Source of the DNA: Glycomyces algeriensis
GTDB taxonomy: Bacteria > Actinomycetota > Actinomycetes > Mycobacteriales > Micromonosporaceae
Length of the DNA stretch: 62,964 bases
Direction: 5' to 3'
Assembly: GCF_027622855.1 (NCBI RefSeq)
Contig: NZ_JAPZVR010000003.1
Coordinates: forward strand, 272,174 to 335,137
The position numbers and the translations under genes were made by a program. Under the pieces are notes generated by a model. The model worked only from the letters and a program-made list of their open reading frames with translations. It did no database searches and was not told the origin of the DNA. Shown here in pieces: positions 61,266-62,964 of the stretch; the first letter of the stretch is position 1; each line of letters begins with the position of its first letter.

Positions 61266-61320
61266 GGAGGCCGCCTCCGTTTTACACTTGTCCGTATCGG
61301 AGGCGGCCTCCGTTTTTGTG
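61266..61320 (+). promoter_or_regulatory. paired GGAGGC-N-GCCTCC palindromes, operator and/or terminator
   Basis: Two 13-base palindromes (61266-61278 and 61299-61311) have centres 33 bases apart, about three helical turns. Together they can also fold into a 14-pair hairpin followed by GTTTTTGTG, so they may terminate the ROK transcript as well as serve the TetR below. Confidence 0.55.
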
Positions 61321-61342
61321 TCATCCTCGGAAGGCGGGACGC

Positions 61343-61963
61343 GTGAGCGAAGTCGAACGCGCAGCCGAGCGGCAACGGCGCGGTCCGCGCGCCGACGTGC
61401 AGCGCAACCGCGCAGCCCTCCTGGCAGCGGCGCAACGCCATTTCCTCATGAGCGGCGTCGGCGCCTCCCTGGAGGCGATAGCCAAGGAAGCCGGCGTCGG
61501 ACCCGCCACGCTCTACCGGCACTTCCCCTCCAGGGAGGCGCTGCTGGCGGCCGTGCTGCAGACGCGCGCCGACGAACTCGTGGCCCGCCGGACGGCGATC
61601 GCGCGCCTCGACGACGCGGCCGAGGCGCTGGAGCAGTGGCTGCGGGCGATGGAGGACTACTTCAGCGCCTTCAGCGGGCTCCCCGAACCGCTCATGGCCG
61701 CCGCCAGAGAGCACCGGCCGGACAACCCGCTCACGCTGCCGTGCGACCTCCTCATCACAGCAACCGACGAGTACGTGCAGTCCGCGCAGCGGGCCGGACA
61801 CGTGCGCACATCAGTGCGTGGATACGACCTGTTCCTCGCAGCCGTCTCCGTCGCCTGGCTCAAGGGCACCGGCGCCGCCGATGCGGAGTCGCTGGACCGG
61901 CTCCGCTCGCTCCTCCATACCGGCTACCGCCGGCGGACCGGCCAGACGCAGCCCGCCGGATGA
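61343..61963 (+). CDS. TetR/AcrR family transcriptional regulator (SbtR-like)
   Basis: A 206-residue TetR: helix-turn-helix about 38-60 (SLEAIAKEAGVGPATLYRHF), and a TetR_C_33/SbtR-type ligand domain (ALEQWLRAMEDYFSAFSGL). GTG 61343 is preceded by GGAAGG. The NAD(P)-binding gene 59 bases downstream is its likely target. Confidence 0.88.
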   Translation: MSEVERAAERQRRGPRADVQRNRAALLAAAQRHFLMSGVGASLEAIAKEAGVGPATLYRHFPSREALLAAVLQTRADELVARRTAIARLDDAAEALEQWLRAMEDYFSAFSGLPEPLMAAAREHRPDNPLTLPCDLLITATDEYVQSAQRAGHVRTSVRGYDLFLAAVSVAWLKGTGAADAESLDRLRSLLHTGYRRRTGQTQPAG

Positions 61964-62022
61964 CTCACCGCAATGGACCGCACCCGGCCCGACCGGGCCG
62001 ACTACAGCGTTAGGGACCAATC

Positions 62023-62757
62023 ATGAGAATCAGCGTCATCGGCACCGGGGCCATCGGAGGCACACTGGCGCGCGGACTCGCCGCCGCCGGTCACGACGTT
62101 CTGGCCGCGAACTCCCGGGGACCCGCAGCCGTGCCGGCCGAGGTACTCGACACCGGTGCTCAAGCCGCGAGCCTCGCCGACGCCGTTCGCAACAGGGACG
62201 CGGTCATCGTGTCCGTCCCGTTCCACCGCGTTCCGGACCTGAGGGACCTGTTCGCCGGCGTCGCCGACGAGACCGTGGTCATCGACACCGCCAACTACTA
62301 CCCCCATCTCAACGGCCACATCGAGGCCGTGGAGCACGGGCAGGTGGAGAGCCAGTGGGTCGCCGAGCAACTGGGACGGCCGGTCGCCAAAGCATGGAAC
62401 GCGGTTCTGGCCGGCACTCTGCAGGCCAAGGCGCTCAAGCCGGGAACCCCGGGCCGCATCGCGGTTCCGGTCGCCGCCGACTCCGACCGGGCACGGCGCA
62501 CGGCCATGCAGCTGGTGGACGATTCCGGCTTCGATTCCGTCGACGCCGGCGCAATCGTCGACTCCTGGCGCCAGCAGCCGGGCACACCCGCCTACTGCAC
62601 CGAACTGACCACCGAGACGCTGACATCCGCCTTGGCCGCCGCCGACCGGTCCGAAGCGCCCCGGACGCGCGACCGCCTGATCGAGCACTTCAGCGCCCTC
62701 ACTTCCATGCCGAGCCTGGAAGCAGTCGTCGAGACGAACCGCTCCGCGCACCACTAG
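62023..62757 (+). CDS. NADPH-dependent F420 reductase-like NAD(P)-binding protein
   Basis: A 244-residue Rossmann protein: GTGAIGGTLARGLAAAGHDV (about 7-26), NSRGP cofactor loop, then IDTANYYPH and AKAWNAV (about 126-132). Fno-like enzymes transfer hydride between NADPH and F420; many relatives act as generic reductases. AGGGA is seven bases before ATG. Downstream of the TetR gene and probably controlled by it. Confidence 0.83.
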   Translation: MRISVIGTGAIGGTLARGLAAAGHDVLAANSRGPAAVPAEVLDTGAQAASLADAVRNRDAVIVSVPFHRVPDLRDLFAGVADETVVIDTANYYPHLNGHIEAVEHGQVESQWVAEQLGRPVAKAWNAVLAGTLQAKALKPGTPGRIAVPVAADSDRARRTAMQLVDDSGFDSVDAGAIVDSWRQQPGTPAYCTELTTETLTSALAAADRSEAPRTRDRLIEHFSALTSMPSLEAVVETNRSAHH

Positions 62758-62964
62758 AACTCGCTGGGAAAGGCTGCAAACCCCGGCGACGAACCGTGCG
62801 ACGGCCTGGTCCGCAGCGCTGCGCGATCGGGAATCCAATCCGACACCGGTCCGCCTCCTCGAACGCGATCGCCGGTGCTCCTACTCCCCCGGCCCCGGGG
62901 GGGGGGCGGGGGGGGGGGGCGGCCCGGCGGGGCGGCGGGGGGGGGGGGGGAGGGGGGCAGAGCG
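62758..62964. other. non-coding contig end with poly-G runs
   Basis: No gene seen. From about 62885 the sequence is nearly pure G/C with runs of up to fourteen G, like the other end. Probable assembly artefact. Confidence 0.6.

Overview
This is a high-GC (about 70%) stretch from an actinomycete, probably a soil saprophyte. The evidence is extreme GC at third codon positions, frequent GTG starts, ATGA/GTGA gene overlaps, many apparently leaderless promoters, an F420-type NADP reductase fold, WXG100/CpnT-like proteins, Tat-exported EfeB, and secreted plant-polysaccharide hydrolases. Genus cannot be fixed from sequence alone; a Glycomyces-like organism is my guess only. Both ends dissolve into poly-G/poly-C, so this is probably a whole contig with low-quality termini. 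No tRNA, rRNA, CRISPR array, transposase or phage gene was seen.

Layout. 0.1-9.4 kb: sulfotransferase, a DJ-1/PfpI-MarR-epoxide hydrolase operon with two MarR-type operators, membrane and zinc-ribbon-like orphans, a divergent SDR/MarR pair, an amidohydrolase and a Na+/H+ antiporter. 9.5-13.3 kb: aldo/keto reductase, NAD(P)-binding protein and alcohol dehydrogenase read away from a divergent XRE regulator. 13.3-18.9 kb: frameshifted carboxymuconolactone decarboxylase, EF-hand protein, DUF6875-like protein plus PLP decarboxylase, DUF1206 protein, AraC and DUF1772 pair. 19-26 kb: membrane protein, WYL regulator, VOC protein, Tat-exported M20 hydrolase, FtsX-type ABC exporter with its divergent TetR. 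26.2-27.8 kb: a compact cassette with a leader peptide, a WXG100-like protein, a CpnT-type N-terminal domain as a separate protein, and an ADP-ribosyltransferase toxin. 27.9-31 kb: GNAT, DUF4440, NAD+-dependent DNA ligase. 31-35.7 kb: secreted serine protease, GH120 beta-xylosidase, I36-M23 secreted protein. 35.7-39.8 kb: SDR operon, SnoaL-tailed ECF sigma factor, hydrolase, ASCH protein. 40-43.3 kb: efeUOB iron uptake under a likely DtxR/IdeR box.

43.5-53.1 kb is a xylan-derived oligosaccharide locus: a GH30_8 glucuronoxylanase with an inserted carbohydrate-binding-like domain, a lipoprotein binding protein, two CUT1-type permeases (no ATPase), two Gfo/Idh/MocA dehydrogenases flanking a cupin, and a divergent LacI regulator with a palindromic operator. 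53.3-55 kb holds small membrane proteins. 55.2-61.2 kb has a metallopeptidase/beta-propeller fusion, a CBM2-GH5 cellulase with a CebR-like box in its leader, and a divergent ROK regulator. 61.3-62.8 kb has a TetR regulator with tandem palindromes and an F420/NADP reductase-like enzyme.

How it fits together: secreted GH5 and GH30_8 enzymes cut cellulose and glucuronoxylan, the ABC system imports (aldouronate-like) oligosaccharides, and the intracellular GH120 enzyme plus Gfo/Idh/cupin proteins could finish them. Most other genes are small regulator-plus-target modules with the operator visible between divergent genes. The toxin cassette is the most likely to repay study.
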